Positions 42,920 through 55,269 of a stretch of 64,000 bases of DNA are shown piece by piece. Source of the DNA: Punica granatum (Eukaryota > Streptophyta > Magnoliopsida > Myrtales > Lythraceae); NCBI RefSeq assembly GCF_007655135.1, contig NC_045128.1, forward strand, positions 32,086,811-32,150,810, written 5' to 3'. The notes beneath the pieces were generated by a model. That model worked only from the letters and a program-made list of their open reading frames with translations. It searched no databases and was not told where the DNA came from. The translations under genes were made by a program, and so were the position numbers. Numbering within the stretch: the stretch's first letter is position 1; every line of letters begins with the position of its first letter.

Positions 42920-45900
42920 GTAATTATTATTATTCTTTTCTTTTTCCTTTTTTTTCTTTTGCTTTGTTCTTTTTAAGAAAATGCTTTTTAAAAAAATATT
43001 TGCACGGTTCTCAAGAAGGAAAATGGTATATTTTAGTCAGTTCCATTGCAACTTGTGTGGCTTCCGCTCTCGAAAATCTATGTCGGATCAGCTCAGTCGG
43101 AACAGGAGAAGTGGGGCCAAATTGTTTTCCTCATTTTCCATTCATATAATATAAATTATGGAAAACGAAAATATGAAAAGAAAAATAACTTTCCAGTTGC
43201 CAAACTCTTTTCTCTCTAATTATTGGTTGGTTAAAATGTATTTTTCATGTACTGCTCAAATCCTCAGGGTTCCCTTTTTTTTTTTTTTGCAATAATACAT
43301 GATTTTACTCATTGAGAAAAAAGAGGGTTCATCGGTAGGGCAGAATAGACGGTCAGCGAGTACATTACTCCTAATAACTAGTATGCCTCATCCCTATTAA
43401 GTATAAGCGGCCTAACGAAAGGCCCGATCTCTTCATGTTTATCGTATTAATTTGCAGTATTTATTTGACTTAGTAATGTACATATATGTAAATGGAGTAA
43501 AACTTTTCAATCTATACATGTATGAAGGTTCATTTGAGAACTAAATCAATATAATATTTTTTTTTGGGTAATAAAATCAATGTAATGATAATCCTTTCAA
43601 TAAGGAATAAGCTCTTGCGAAGAGTACAATTTGGTGTTCATCAATATTTCTTAGAAAAAATAAAATTATGCAGAAAAGGAAATGAAATAAGGAAGAAACA
43701 ATGGTTGTGATCTTTTCTGCCCCAAAAATTAAAACTGGATATTTTTCCGACAATCGTACTTTGTTACCCTCAACAATTCTTTTTTTTTTAAAGCGTGAAA
43801 ATTGCGGTTTTTTTCAGTAACATATAATTTATTAGGCAGTGTTGGAAATTGGGATTTTCGACAGAAACTGACAATCTGGGTACAATAAATTAACAAAATG
43901 GGCAAACTTGAGAGGGAAGATACATCAAAAAATGGGTGATGATACCAATTGCCAAAACTGTGAGAACCAATTACCTCTGTGGTAATTGCGTTAAAACGAC
44001 GGATAATCGCCTTAAACAATATCATAGAACAATCGACATATCTTTAAGCATAATATAAAAATGATTGACTAACAATTTCGATTTTGTCTAATCAGACAGG
44101 CTTGTCATGATGTTATATCAATTCGTAGTCAATGCTCGTCGAATCGAAATGAGTTGAACTTGCCCAACCAATCAATCAGCTTTGGTCCCACAGTTTCCTA
44201 AACACCTACCCGATTGGGTTGGACCAACCTACAGTAGACCCTTTAGATCAACACATTAGCACGAACATAAATATAATATTCTTTGTGTTTTGACACGGAC
44301 TTACTAATTTAAACTTAAATTTATAGTTTTTTTCCTTAGGTATTTTGAATGCCATTTCAAAAATCTCTAGTCCACGAGTCGATCCATCATGCTATTTGAA
44401 TTGATCCGATTGACATCGGTACAACAACAAAAATTGTATAAACGTGTTTCTATTAATTTCTGATTGTTATTGAATAAGATTCTGTTAATTAATATAATAT
44501 ATGACCAAACGAAGCACTCTAATTAAGACAAATAGTTAGGCGCAACCTAGGAGTACCAATCAGCCAATAGAATAGTTCAAATTTCTGTTTTTCAGACTAC
44601 ATGAGACCTAAGTTGTCGAGCACTATGAATACTACAAAAATTATATATTGGAAGATTAATAAATGTTCCTTCTTTTTTTTTCTATCACTGTGAAAAATAT
44701 GCATAATCTATCATCAACTTTTATTTTTTTGATAAGATCATGAATTGTACTTAACTTATTGATCGATATTAATCTCTTTATAGTGCATTAGTTTGTTCTA
44801 CCCTTTGTGTCTCCACCAGTTTCGAAACTCCTGCACTCTAATTTAATCAATCCATATAACAACCTCGCGTTTTGCCAAATGTATTACAGTTTATAATTTA
44901 TTATGATTTTTTTTTTGGATTCTGCATGGAAATTTATGAGCCGGTTGTTCTCATCGGTCACAAGGATAAATAAGTAATATATGCATAATTTTTAAAATTA
45001 AAATGAATGACGCCATATGAGGTTGTAACATTGATCCACAAGAAGCACAATAAAATTCTTACACTAATCGGACCTATTCTTGAGAGTGCTGCTTGAAGGT
45101 AAGAGAACGACTGAGGCAAATCTAGCTCCTAAACGAGCGAGGACGCGAGTCGAGGCTATCGATGTGATTTCATAATTAGTTGTTGCGGACGTCTAATAAA
45201 AGGAACTTCCGTATAATTTCCTCTTGTAAAAAAAAAAATTATCCTCTCAACTTATAAATAGAAATTGGATGAATATATCACGAGAACGGCAATCAAAACA
45301 TCCTTATCAACAAGACTAGAAGAAAGGAATTTCAAGTCTTTACATAGCTAAACTAATATAGTCTAATTAAATACTATTTATAAGTCATTCCACGCGCTTT
45401 TAATTAATAAAGAGTGATAATCGATGCTTGATTTTTCAAAGAGATCAGCACAAATTTTGATGGTTTAATTTCTAGTCCTTAATTGGACAATGCATCTCCG
45501 AGCTTAATCAATTCATGGTCCAGCCAATTAAAATGTCAATTTTCCATAGTCAATCCCAAAGTTGGTAATGCTGAACTGTCCATCATTTTAGACCCACTTG
45601 GGAATTTAATTTTTGATGGAGAGACCAGTTCTAGATTTATACAAATAATGGGAATATGCATGCCTTTTGGATTTTGAACCGATTGATATTGATAGAAATC
45701 GAGGTGTAATATAGAAGAAGTAAAGATACAAAACAGTTCCAAATGTATACAAATGATGGAAATATGAACGACTTTGGATTTTGAACCTATCAATATCGAT
45801 AGACATCGAGGTGGAACGGAGAACTTACGTTAGAATAAGTTCTTCGACTCTAAATGGACTGTTGGTGACTCCGGAATTCAAATCGACATACTATATGGAT

Positions 45901-47280
45901 AACAAGTTCTTGAAATAGCATTAAAAGTAATGTTCTCATGATTTTTTTTCCTTTTGGGTAGAGGGACTAAAATTAATCTATTAACAAAGTGAGGAAGAAT
46001 CGAACTCGACTTCTCTGCAAACTACACGATTATCTTTTTGTTTTGTTGACTACATCGACTATGTAAGAAATTAAATATTTTTTTTCTTCAAAAATCAAGT
46101 TGTATTAAAAATTAGATGTATTATATGCTCTAGGTGAGCACCATGTTTGATTATGGATATTATAAGTTTATATATGTAAATGTTGCACCGGGGATTAAAT
46201 TTTTTTTCTCTCTCTTTCTGCTGATAATAATTAGCTTATAAATATTCTTTGTATTAATTTACTAAATCTATTGACAAAAGAATCTTGGAAAGGAAATCAA
46301 TAATCATTTCTCCCTTTACGTGGTGACAATTCGATGCTGAGGAAAAAGAGGAAATTGGTCATGACCCATGACCCATGCACCACATAATAGAACAAAAAGA
46401 TTTGGTGCGCTTTCACCATCAAAAAGCCGACCATATATATGCCCCGATGTGAAAATTTCTATGGAGACCCCACTATTATCAATTGTAGTTAAGATCTTAT
46501 TTATAACAATATTTGTTTCATGCAACAAATAACGATTATATTTATCTCAAAAAATCATTATTGATAACAACTCAGACTTGAAACCGCGTTGAATTGAATC
46601 GCATAAAATCCTTTTCCTCACTGCTAGCACCAAAGTATGTTTATTTATCTCTTTGACATTTACTCCGTAAAAATTCGTATATATTGATGTAATTTTTCAG
46701 ATATCAACTGGCTATTATAATAAAATGAAAAAAATTTCAAAGAATGTAATCCGGAGAAGGTTTCTTTAGCAATCTAATTTAGATTATATCTAAGTGCGGG
46801 ATGGAAATTAATCAATGATTGGCACAATCATACAGAGAGTTTATTACCAAAAAAAAAAAAAAGGAATATTAGATCAACCTTCTTTGACTTTTGAAGATGT
46901 GATATATGTACCTAGATGTCCATTTCATATCTACCAATAGTCATTAATGAATGAGAGGAGGCGGCCTGTTTTATATTTGACTGGTATTTGAGAACAAATC
47001 CTGAAGTAGGCCATTAGCAAGGCTTGTAGGGGACAGATATACATTAATTAATTTTCTAGAAATAAAGGAAAATGATGGAAAAATACAAATTAGAATGCCA
47101 TTTGGTTCCTAGTAAAAACTGAATGTAGAAAAGAAAACCATTATTCTCATTTCTTAGGCTAAAAGGTTCTTTTCTCAGTTTTTCTAAAATCTAACTAAAG
47201 CTTTTGTTACAAGCCACTGGGCTTAACTTCCAACTAATGTGCTGACGAAAAATTATGACACCCGTGCAAATTATGAAAGC
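42920..47280. other. intergenic, no recognised gene
   Basis: AT-rich, gene-free in my reading. Two paragraph-like repeats of the phrase TTTGGATTTTGAACC with ATTGATATTGATAG-like and ATCGAGGTG words occur at 45660-45710 and 45770-45815, a local divergent duplication of about 108 bp. A 15-A run lies at 46849. Short open frames (43729-44025, 45483-45806, 46316-46528) show no known domain. Confidence 0.5.
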
Positions 47281-47289
47281 TAGGAATGA

Positions 47290-47794
47290 TACTTGACCCA
47301 GCTAGCTTAGGTGCGCACGCCATCGATGGGCATCTGTTCACAAAATAAGGAAAGCTTCTTCATCATTTACAAACTTGTGCTTACTCGAACCTGCAGTTTC
47401 CCCGGAGTGTATGTTGTTTCCAGGACAGTGCTGTCCAATACTATGAACTTTTCCAATCGACCGAACCTTCTTGTAGTTTTTGACATCAGAAGACACTCCT
47501 CTCCGGCCATGGCTTGTAACAACAGCTGATTTAAGTGAAGTGGATCGTTGTACGAAATTCTATCAACTAGAGAATGGGCCTGGCATATCGGTTAGAGGTT
47601 CTAACAGAACAAGTTCTGAACCAAATATAATTAGCATCGACTAATGTTAGCCCACAAAAACAGAGTAATGGGTTTCTGCAATCGTATGACTCATACCTAT
47701 TTCTTACTTTCATGTCAGATTTCCCCCGAGACCCAATCAACGCAGAGTAACGTCTACCAGTTTTGACAATTTCCCGTGGCACGCCTACTGCCAT
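47290..47794 (-). other. possible unrecognised small gene or gene fragment
   Basis: On the minus strand an ATG at 47794 opens MAVGVPREIVKTGRRYSA, continuing to GKSDMK, and meets a good donor (AAA then GTAAGAAA, about 47706). A candidate acceptor (AAATCAG then CTGTTG, about 47530) leads in phase to LLLQAMAGEECLLM, then FGRLEKFIVLDSTVLE and TPGKLQ. A different frame over the same second block is open longer. I recognise no family and cannot say it is translated. It could be a gene relic or a non-coding transcript. Confidence 0.22.
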
Positions 47795-48351
47795 TTTAAA
47801 CTTCCACCCTAGCTATCCCGAATAATACCTCAAAAAGGTTCAACTAAATTGCAGGGAAAGACGACAAAGAAACAAACCGGATTTATAAGGAGAGTTAAGA
47901 ATTTGCGATATTCAATTTGGAAAATTATCAGAAAGAAACAGACCGCATCGAACTTGAGATACAAAAAACAGAAAGGGATTTCATGAACTCTAACCAAAGC
48001 GTTTATGTGATAGCTGAGAGGTCAAGAGGCCACTAGATTATGTAACTCCCTGCTCCCCCAAAAAACCAATCTTTAAAGTGACAGTCTGATTCATCTGAAC
48101 ACAGGTGCTCGATGTTGCTGCCTCCACTGCAATTCATCCTCCAATTTAGAATCCAAACTTCTGTTATCAGTTCGCCACTGCAATGTATCAGCAAATTTCA
48201 TTCCAGATTCTTCATCCAATCAATCCACTAGATGCCGTACCCTTGGCTAAATCATGAATTGTAAGATTGACTCATGCCATGCCTTCATATTTACAGTTAA
48301 AACGAGTGCGAACGATTTATCCACTAAGCATATCCTCATCCCAGCCCTCCA

Positions 48352-49521
48352 CTACCTTCTGTATCCATAGTTGTTGGGATTCAAAGAAAATGATCTCGGC
48401 CTCCTGAAAGAGATGTTCGAGCTCAAAAACGACCCTCGTCCTACCATCCTTGAGTCAGAACTCGAGCTTGATGTTGAAGCCCCGGAAGAAGGTCCAAAAC
48501 GCCCACCAAAACAGCCAAACAAGTTCCTCAAGACCCTCCGAAGCCCACCACTTTCTCTCCCTCGACCCCCTCTCGATGCCCATGAGATCCTCCTCGGGAT
48601 CCCTCCACCATTACTGCTATTGTTGTTAAACCCACCATCCATTTCAGTATATACCACCGGCAGCTCTCCTTCCCCGCCCCTCCTCCCGCCTGAAAAGCGC
48701 CCAACCGCGAAACCGCCGCCAGGCAGCCTCCAAATTGTCAGCCCAACAATCTCCTCATCAGGATTTCCACTTCCTCCGCCTCCGCCTCCACCTCCACTTG
48801 GCTCAGCCATCTCTGCTGGTGGCATCTCATGGCGGCACACGGGGCATGAGTTCCGCAGCGAGAGCCAAGGCAAGATGCAATCTTGGTGGTATATATGCTT
48901 ACAGGGCATCTCCCTTGCCTCATTTCCCAACTCAAAAACTTCCTTGCACACAGCACAGTGAAGTTCAGTCTCAATGATGTCCTCTCCGATTTCAACACTC
49001 GGCATCGACTCGATCGCAGCTTTCGAAGCCGGGGGCTGCTCTAACCTGCCCAATCCACTGATCTCCACCTGCTGGAGGTAAGTCAGCAGTCGATCAATTC
49101 CCGATCCAAGTAGGAACTCCGAAATGCTCGGCGGCAGCGGCCTCAATCCCGACCCTCCGCCGTCATCATAATAGAGCTCGTATCCACCCCTCTCGCTGCC
49201 GTCATCGCTGGCCCCACCTTCGGAGGGCCGCCGAAGGACGATCACCGGGTTGAAGGGGGACCGATCCCCGCCATTCCTGCGGCTCCTGCGGAGATTAGAG
49301 CCCGAGTTCTGTTCGGAATTGGAGCGGGATCCGATCCGGTACATCGCCGCAGCAGGAAACCGCCTCCTGCCAGCATCATGGAGGATCGACTGAGGCGGGC
49401 TCTCGATCTCCTCGATGAAACCGCTGTCGCAATCGGGGCAAGTGACCGAATCTTGGCTCCAAACCCTGATGAATTGTCTGCATCTATAGCACCAGTAAGA
49501 CGACGTGACCGGTGACGACAT
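48352..49521 (-). CDS. RING-H2 E3 ubiquitin ligase with zinc ribbon and DUF1117, RDUF type
   Basis: This is an intronless gene for a 389-residue cytosolic or nuclear ubiquitin ligase. The domain order matches Arabidopsis RDUF1/RDUF2, which are abscisic-acid-responsive and promote drought responses. The N-terminal zinc ribbon has Cys pairs in WCYRC (11, 14) and CPDC (28, 31). A spacer rich in S/G/R follows, then a RING-H2 at about residues 189-229: CAVC, then CKHIYHQDC, ending SCPVC. The C-terminal DUF1117 begins near residue 258 with GLTIWRLPGGGFAVGRF and runs through IPRRISWASRG and LRNLFGCFGGRFG. The tail is serine-rich, ending NNYGYRR. The start ATG (49521) puts the zinc ribbon at the usual place. 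The upstream region has several ACGTG cores. A 196-codon frame on the plus strand across the GC-rich coding part is a shadow. Confidence 0.92.
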   Translation of the reverse strand: MSSPVTSSYWCYRCRQFIRVWSQDSVTCPDCDSGFIEEIESPPQSILHDAGRRRFPAAAMYRIGSRSNSEQNSGSNLRRSRRNGGDRSPFNPVIVLRRPSEGGASDDGSERGGYELYYDDGGGSGLRPLPPSISEFLLGSGIDRLLTYLQQVEISGLGRLEQPPASKAAIESMPSVEIGEDIIETELHCAVCKEVFELGNEAREMPCKHIYHQDCILPWLSLRNSCPVCRHEMPPAEMAEPSGGGGGGGGSGNPDEEIVGLTIWRLPGGGFAVGRFSGGRRGGEGELPVVYTEMDGGFNNNSSNGGGIPRRISWASRGGRGRESGGLRRVLRNLFGCFGGRFGPSSGASTSSSSSDSRMVGRGSFLSSNISFRRPRSFSLNPNNYGYRR

Positions 49522-49779
49522 CTAAATCTCCGGCGGCTAAGAATCAAACACCTCCCCCGCAAGATCCGATTCGCGGAAGGCTCCACCAAGACCAACCAGA
49601 TCGAAACGTCTAACAAATCAAACGATTGAAAATCAAACACAACACCAGAATTCCTCAAAATCCTCGATAATCTCCGACACGGATCAGACAGAGAGAAGGG
49701 AAGAACGATTTCCCGATCTACGACGGGCAAGGTCGGGGCCGAAAGAACAAGTCTTTGCCATGAAATCGGGATGGGGGAA

Positions 49780-50180
49780 TTTTCAATTTAGGGTTGGGAG
49801 GGGAGTTTGGGTCGGGAGGGGATTAGGGAAGGAAAATGGGGAATGATCGTTTCGGCAGAGCGATAAACGGCAATAACGCGTTTATCGTCCATTTGCGTGT
49901 CGCCAACGCTTTACTTGTGCGACACGTGGACTCACGCCATAGGCCACTGTTAACGACGCTGAGTTATCGCTGGCGATTCGATCGGGGATGGTCGGTCAAA
50001 CTCTCGGGGGAGAGAGAGTATACGGTTCGGTGGCGCACGCGCTAGTGGGAAAGAGACTGGCGCGTGGGCCACACGTCACAGGAGCTCTGTGACTGCGAGG
50101 GGTAATATGGGAAGCATAGGGGGGGAAAAGATCCACGTCGTATTCGGACCAACGGGCGGCGGGTCCCACGTGTTTCCAGT
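49780..50180 (-). promoter_or_regulatory. G-box/ABRE-rich promoter of the RDUF-type gene
   Basis: Two perfect CACGTG cores lie at 49923-49928 (in GACACGTGGAC) and 50167-50172 (in CCCACGTGTTT). Further ACGT cores occur at 50072-50078 (ACACGTCA) and 50134-50138 (CCACGTCG). A telo-box-like TTAGGGTT lies at about 49788-49795. ACGTG-type ABREs are the known binding sites of ABA-responsive bZIP factors. With several copies within 650 bp upstream of the ATG, ABA control is plausible but inferred. Confidence 0.6.
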
Positions 50181-50474
50181 GGTTATGTCCGATGGGAATC
50201 CGGTTGCGTTTACCGGATTGGCCCTCGACGGAACCTGAAAAACAGAAAACACCCAACGTGGTCCCCCCAAAAGATGAGAAAATATTGAGTAATATAAAAT
50301 TATTTGATTGTGTTGAATGACATGTATAAAATAAATAAGAGGTAATTATATAACGAAATAAATGTCATTCAGAGATAGAATTTTACACCATCTCTTGATT
50401 GTGTATTATCCACTTAATATTTTCTTCCTAAAAGATACCTCACTAATTTATTCCTCACTTTTCCCACAATCTTA

Positions 50475-50833
50475 AGGCTTTGTTTTATTTTTGAATAATA
50501 ATCTAATTTTACATATCTCAATTCTATTTTTCATCAAATTCAACAATATAATCATTACTGTTTTATTTTTTCTTCCATTTAAAAATACTTTCTCACTTAT
50601 ATTTTTTCATAACCATTTTAAAACTTTAATTTAATAATAATTTGTCACTCATACTTTTTTCTAATCATTTTTAAAATTAATTTTTTAATAATAGACTCTT
50701 CATATACTTTTACATCTATATATATACACATATATATATTATCACACATCAATATATTTATCAACACTTACAATTATTATATAAAATCAAGTTGAGTTCG
50801 ATCACTTATTCAACTTGAAAACCAAAAAGAAGC
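50475..50833. repeat. Tourist-like MITE, third copy
   Basis: It begins GGCTTTGTTTTATTTTTGAA and ends TTCAACTTGAAAACCAAAAA then GAAGC, forming an imperfect inverted repeat. The interior shares ATTCAACAATATAATCATTAC, CACACATCAATATAT, ATCAACACTTACAATTATT and ATCAAGTTGAGTTCGATCA with the elements at 20.3 and 26.75 kb. Confidence 0.65.
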
Positions 50834-51019
50834 TAATTACCTCCCCATTAGCCATAGTAAGATTCTATTAAAACAGTTTTTCCCATCCTTTTTATTCTAC
50901 TCGAATTTGATCATCTTTATAATGTTCAATTAAATTAATTTTGTTGTCATCTCATATTTTTCGGCTAAATTACGCAACTTACCTCTTCATTTGTTTTTTT
51001 CTAACTTTCAATTATTATT

Positions 51020-51194
51020 ACCAAAGTTAGTTGGTTCAAACGGTTCGACACTTGTTCCCATTTAGCAAGATCTCGGACTCGAGCCTCGTGAATACAGAAA
51101 ATTCGCGCTGGGAGAGTTTTACCCATTAGTGAGTCGACCCGACTCGACTGGGCTCATTGAGCTTCTGGCTATTGGGGATCACATCGAAAAAGCG
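51020..51194 (+). mobile_element. SINE (main family) with 13-bp target duplication
   Basis: Head ACCAAAGTTAGTTGGTTCAA, B-box region TCTCGGACTCGAGCCTCG, AAAATTCGCGCTGGGAGAG, CATTAGTGAGTCGACCCGAC and tail CACATCGAAAAAGCG. The flanks carry TTCAATTATTATT at 51007-51019 and 51195-51207. An internal stretch of the consensus (TTAGTCGGGGCCCAATTAGG) is shortened. Confidence 0.85.
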
Positions 51195-51209
51195 TTCAAT
51201 TATTATTCT

Positions 51210-52620
51210 TTTGGCTAATGCAAGCAACAAAGGGAAAAAAAAATAAGCATTTTATGTTTGTTGAAAATGATTGAAGTAATAAAATTACATCAATCAAGCC
51301 ATAGAATTAGAAATGAGCTGTAAAAAAATTAACTAATTATTTTACATCTCAAAATTTGATAATGACATTTTAAATATTTATCTTATTAAATATATTAGGC
51401 CTCCTATTAAATTTTCACTTTATTGCCAACTCTCTTGGGCAGTCGCAGAATCGATGTAGTGATACTACTCAATCTAGGCCAAGTGATTCTTATTTAGTTC
51501 TCATCAGTGAAATTTTCCTATATATTTATTTTCTTTTCTTCTATCATGTTCTAATCCATGTGCCCCTTTACGATTGAAAAATATAAAATTATCGCTTCAG
51601 AGTACTCCTGGAAAAAAAATTATTGCTTAAAAAAGGAAAGAAATGGTCACAAAAAGATAGGTGCAAGTAACTAATAGAGCAAAAGAACAGCCTTATTTCC
51701 ATGTACGACTCAATTCATCTTTTTAGTTAAAAATACAACGAATGTGCATCGAATCAAGTGATTAAAAAGATACCTTACCACGAGCTGAGAGCTATCGAGG
51801 GGAATAATTCGAGCCACTCAAGTCGTTTAATAAAAAAATGAGGGTTCTTGAATGGAATTCTCACCTTCCACTCTTGATAATAGTTTATGTATTATATATA
51901 GATATGAATACTTTTTTTTTTGCAATATGATAAAATAATTAACCACTTTATCTAATAAAAAGAGTGTCAAATTATGATAAGGTATTTGATACTTTTGATC
52001 TCAACGGTGATCTCGAAAGAAGTTGGGAATGACATTAACATCTGTGAACCACTACGACCCAAATTTTGAAAAATAGGGATTAAGAAAAGAAAATTGAGAA
52101 TATAGACTGCTAGTAGCATCGTTTTAGCAAACATTTAATACGATCTTTTTTGCTACAATTGAAATGATAGGATAGATTTAAAATCAATTTCAAACTTTGT
52201 ACTTTTTATGAAATTTACCCCTTTTCTCTTTTTTTCTTTCCAATTATTCCAAAATATCTTTATATAATATATATAACTATGCTTTATCCAAAAAAAAAAG
52301 CTTTACCCAAAAAAAAAATATAACTATGAAACGAGGAAAGAGGATTATTGAGGTTGCTTCAAGTGGAGAGAGATAATTATCAAAGTCGTTCCAAGTGTCA
52401 AACTCTCAGCTTACTATTGTGCCACTTTTCATTTACCTATGAAAATAACTTTACCAACAAGAAGATAAAAAATAAATTCAGTAATAATTGTCCGAACTCC
52501 CACGTTCTATCTTTTACATGAAAAGAAAAAAGAGTTGTTTCCTAATTCTCTTGCAAACAGAACCTTAACAATAAATTCAATAATGATTGCTCAAACTCTT
52601 ATTTCCATCTATGACCAAGA
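51210..52620. other. intergenic, no recognised gene
   Basis: AT-rich DNA with A-runs and no open frame of interest. Two related phrases, CAATAATTGTCCGAACTCCCA near 52480 and CAATGATTGCTCAAACTCTTA near 52580, form a small divergent tandem repeat that recurs near 53010, after the foldback element. Confidence 0.5.
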
Positions 52621-52631
52621 TAAAGAAAAAA

Positions 52632-52988
52632 GGGTTAATAGCGTCATATAGCCTAACGTTTGAAGGAATTCTTAGTTCTATCCCAAACTTAATTTTTTAC
52701 CTAAGATATCCCAACATTGACGTGTTGATTTCAAATCTATCCCGACGCTAACTTTCCATCCAACATTGACGGAATTGCACACGTGGCACGTTAATTTCAC
52801 ATCTATCCCGACACTTGTTACAAAATTAACGTGTCACGTGTGCAATTCCGTCAATTTTAGACAGAAAGTTAGCGTCGGAATAAATTTGAAACCAACACGT
52901 CAACGTTGGGATATCTCAAGTAAAAAATCAAGTTGGGGCTAGAATTAAGAATTCCTTCAAACGTTAGGCTATATGGCGCTATTATCCC
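52632..52988. mobile_element. foldback MITE, Mutator type, with 9-bp target duplication
   Basis: A 357-bp element that is almost one long hairpin. The left arm starts GGGTTAATAGCGTCATATAG then CCTAACGTTTGAAGG. The complement of the right arm reads GGGATAATAGCGCCATATAG then CCTAACGTTTGAAGG. The arms run about 160 bp each and nearly meet at the centre around ACACTTGTTACAAAATTAAC. Both sides carry a perfect AAGAAAAAA (52623-52631 and 52989-52997). Long inverted repeats with a 9-bp duplication are the signature of Mutator-derived MITEs. There is no coding capacity. Confidence 0.85.
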
Positions 52989-52999
52989 AAGAAAAAATG

Positions 53000-53697
53000 A
53001 TCACCTCTTAAAAGAGTTCAATAATAATTCCTCAAACTGTTATTTTAATCTTTAACCGAGACAAAGAAAAATGGTTACTTGTTAAAAGAAATAAGGCTCC
53101 CATTGCAAATCGAAATTGTAGAAGATATTTTAATTTTTGAAATTTTACACATGTTACTTTATTATAAATTGTTCAAAAAACTAGTATGTTTCACATGCCA
53201 TAAATTACATGTAAAATCATATTTGCAAAAATAATATAATAATAAAATTTTAAAATGATTAATATTCTATACATAATTCATCAGTTTTTTGCTAAACAAC
53301 CAACATTAATTTGATGAAAAATAAAAATATTGTAGAATAATTTTCACATAAAAATATAAATGCATGTTTCAAAACGAAATGAAGTAATCAAAATATTAAG
53401 TGAATTGCAAAATACATGGGATAAACTTATATAGCAATTTCCTTAATTTTGATTAAAATAATTTTATTCATTTTATTTAATCGTCAACTTGAAAATTATT
53501 AAAAGTTTAATTGTACAATCATAAACTAATTAATATTTTTAAAAATATTGCCCTCCATGAGTAATAATCCCGCGCAGCGCATTGGTAGGATAGCTAGTTC
53601 CTATAATTACGTAATAAGAAAGAGTGAAACATATGGATTGAATAAATTATAACTTCTATATTGTGATTTCTTCTTCAGTACTTCATTTTTGTTAGAG
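53000..53697. other. intergenic, no recognised gene
   Basis: Very AT-rich sequence without open frames or recognisable transposon ends. Confidence 0.5.
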
Positions 53698-53712
53698 ATA
53701 TCCATTTAATAT

Positions 53713-53897
53713 TTTTTTCGGCTTGAATCATAGTATTCGGAAGTTCAATTGGACTCCAACTAATCTAGTTGAGCCAGACTGGCCACTAAGGGTTAAAGCT
53801 CTCTCAGCATGGATTTTCTGCATTCACATAAACTCAAACTGGAGACTTTGCTTAAGCAAGACAAGCGCCGAACCGCTTGAACTAACTCATATTGATA
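53713..53897 (-). mobile_element. SINE (main family), reverse, with 15-bp target duplication
   Basis: Read on the minus strand: GAGTTAGTTCAAGCGGTTCG then GCGCTTGTCTTGCTTAAGC, AGTTTGAGTTTATGTGAATG, AGAAAATCCATGCTGAGAG, AACCCTTAGTGGCCAGTC, tail TTCAAGCCGAAAAAAATATT. ATATCCATTTAATAT is repeated at 53698-53712 and 53898-53912. Confidence 0.88.
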
Positions 53898-53914
53898 TAT
53901 CCATTTAATATGTA

Positions 53915-55256
53915 GGAAAGAGCTAATCTGCCAAATAAAATCTTATTTGGTAAATTAGGTATTTTCGATTACAAAGGACGCCTAAAGCATAGTATAACGA
54001 AAAATAAATCCTAAATAACTAATGAAGGGGCACGAATAGTCCTACTAGGTATCGAATCTGCGACCTCTAGATCAATTGGTGAGGAAGTGTGCTATTGCGC
54101 TAAACTCTCTTTTGATATTTAAATATCATTTTTGAGTTGATTATTTTGATAATTTGATTTATTATTTCCTCTTTGAGTCGTTTCATTTAAGTCTATAAAC
54201 AGACTAGTGGCATTATGTAATCCCTTAATAAAGTTGTTCACTAAGTTGTTTACTCCTGTGGTTGTTTCTCTATACATCGACTCTTCCTCTCTTACATTGA
54301 AATTCGTGTACTTTTATTAATTTTTAGTTACTAATATCTTCATTTTTTGCATTTCTATTAATTCTTGATTGAACAGGTGGCGGAATGATAATGAAGATTA
54401 CCGATAGACATAATAGAAACTGGAAAAGAGACTAGTTGATTTTTCGATTATAAGATTAATTAAAAAAATTAAAAATGTTAATTCTTTCCAAATAGTCTGT
54501 CTTCAGGACTGCACAAAGTAGAATTTTGTTATTTTTAAGACAACATGTCATACTAGATAAATTTTTCGGATTTGGTAGTCTTATAATTATGGTTTTTCCT
54601 TTCATGTTCAATCTTGAAGCATCTCAAATCGAAGAACGGGATTCTCCATGCCGGTAGCTAGACAGTTATCGGTGATTAAATCAGATTAATGCTTGCATCT
54701 AATAAAAGAAACGAAAACTAGCTTGTATTTAAGTATACGACAGGAAGACACTCGCATATTTGCACATGTCATATAAGACCCCAAAAGGGCATGAAACTCC
54801 ACTTCGAAACTTCGAGCAATTGGTCCATGTTGTGACAGTTGAGGCATCAGGACAACCGATGTTCGTGGCTTGTCTAAAGAAATATATACAACGTGTTTAT
54901 ATCATCGTAATATAGCAATAAGATAATAACTGACCATGTAATATTGGTTTTTTAAACACTTAATTGCGATTGATGTGATAACTTGATTGATAAACTATAA
55001 TCAGCTGTCTGTTGTTTTGTCACAGTTTACGAGCCGACCAATTTCATCATCAAATTCGAAATCTCCTAATTAAAGTAATATGCCATTGATTGTTTAGATC
55101 GATATTATGCTGATTTCACCTGCAACCTCACATGCAGAATGGGCATATTCACTGAATTTGATTATGATATGGAGAGACACAAAGATTACCAACATTAATT
55201 TTATTCAGCCTCTGTATAATTTAATTATATACCTAGGTATGAATACATTCAAATTT
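53915..55256. other. intergenic, no recognised gene
   Basis: A segment at 54020-54115 (GGTATCGAATCTGCGACCTC then TAGATCAATTGGTGAGG, GCTATTGCGCTAAAC) resembles a reversed tRNA-like SINE head, of another type than the main family. The rest holds no gene I can support. Confidence 0.45.
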
Positions 55257-55269
55257 AAAATATACATAC

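Noticed and set aside
48371..48961. 196-codon plus-strand proline-rich frame
   Set aside because: It is antisense to the RDUF-type gene; the proline runs are the complement of its glycine-rich linker.
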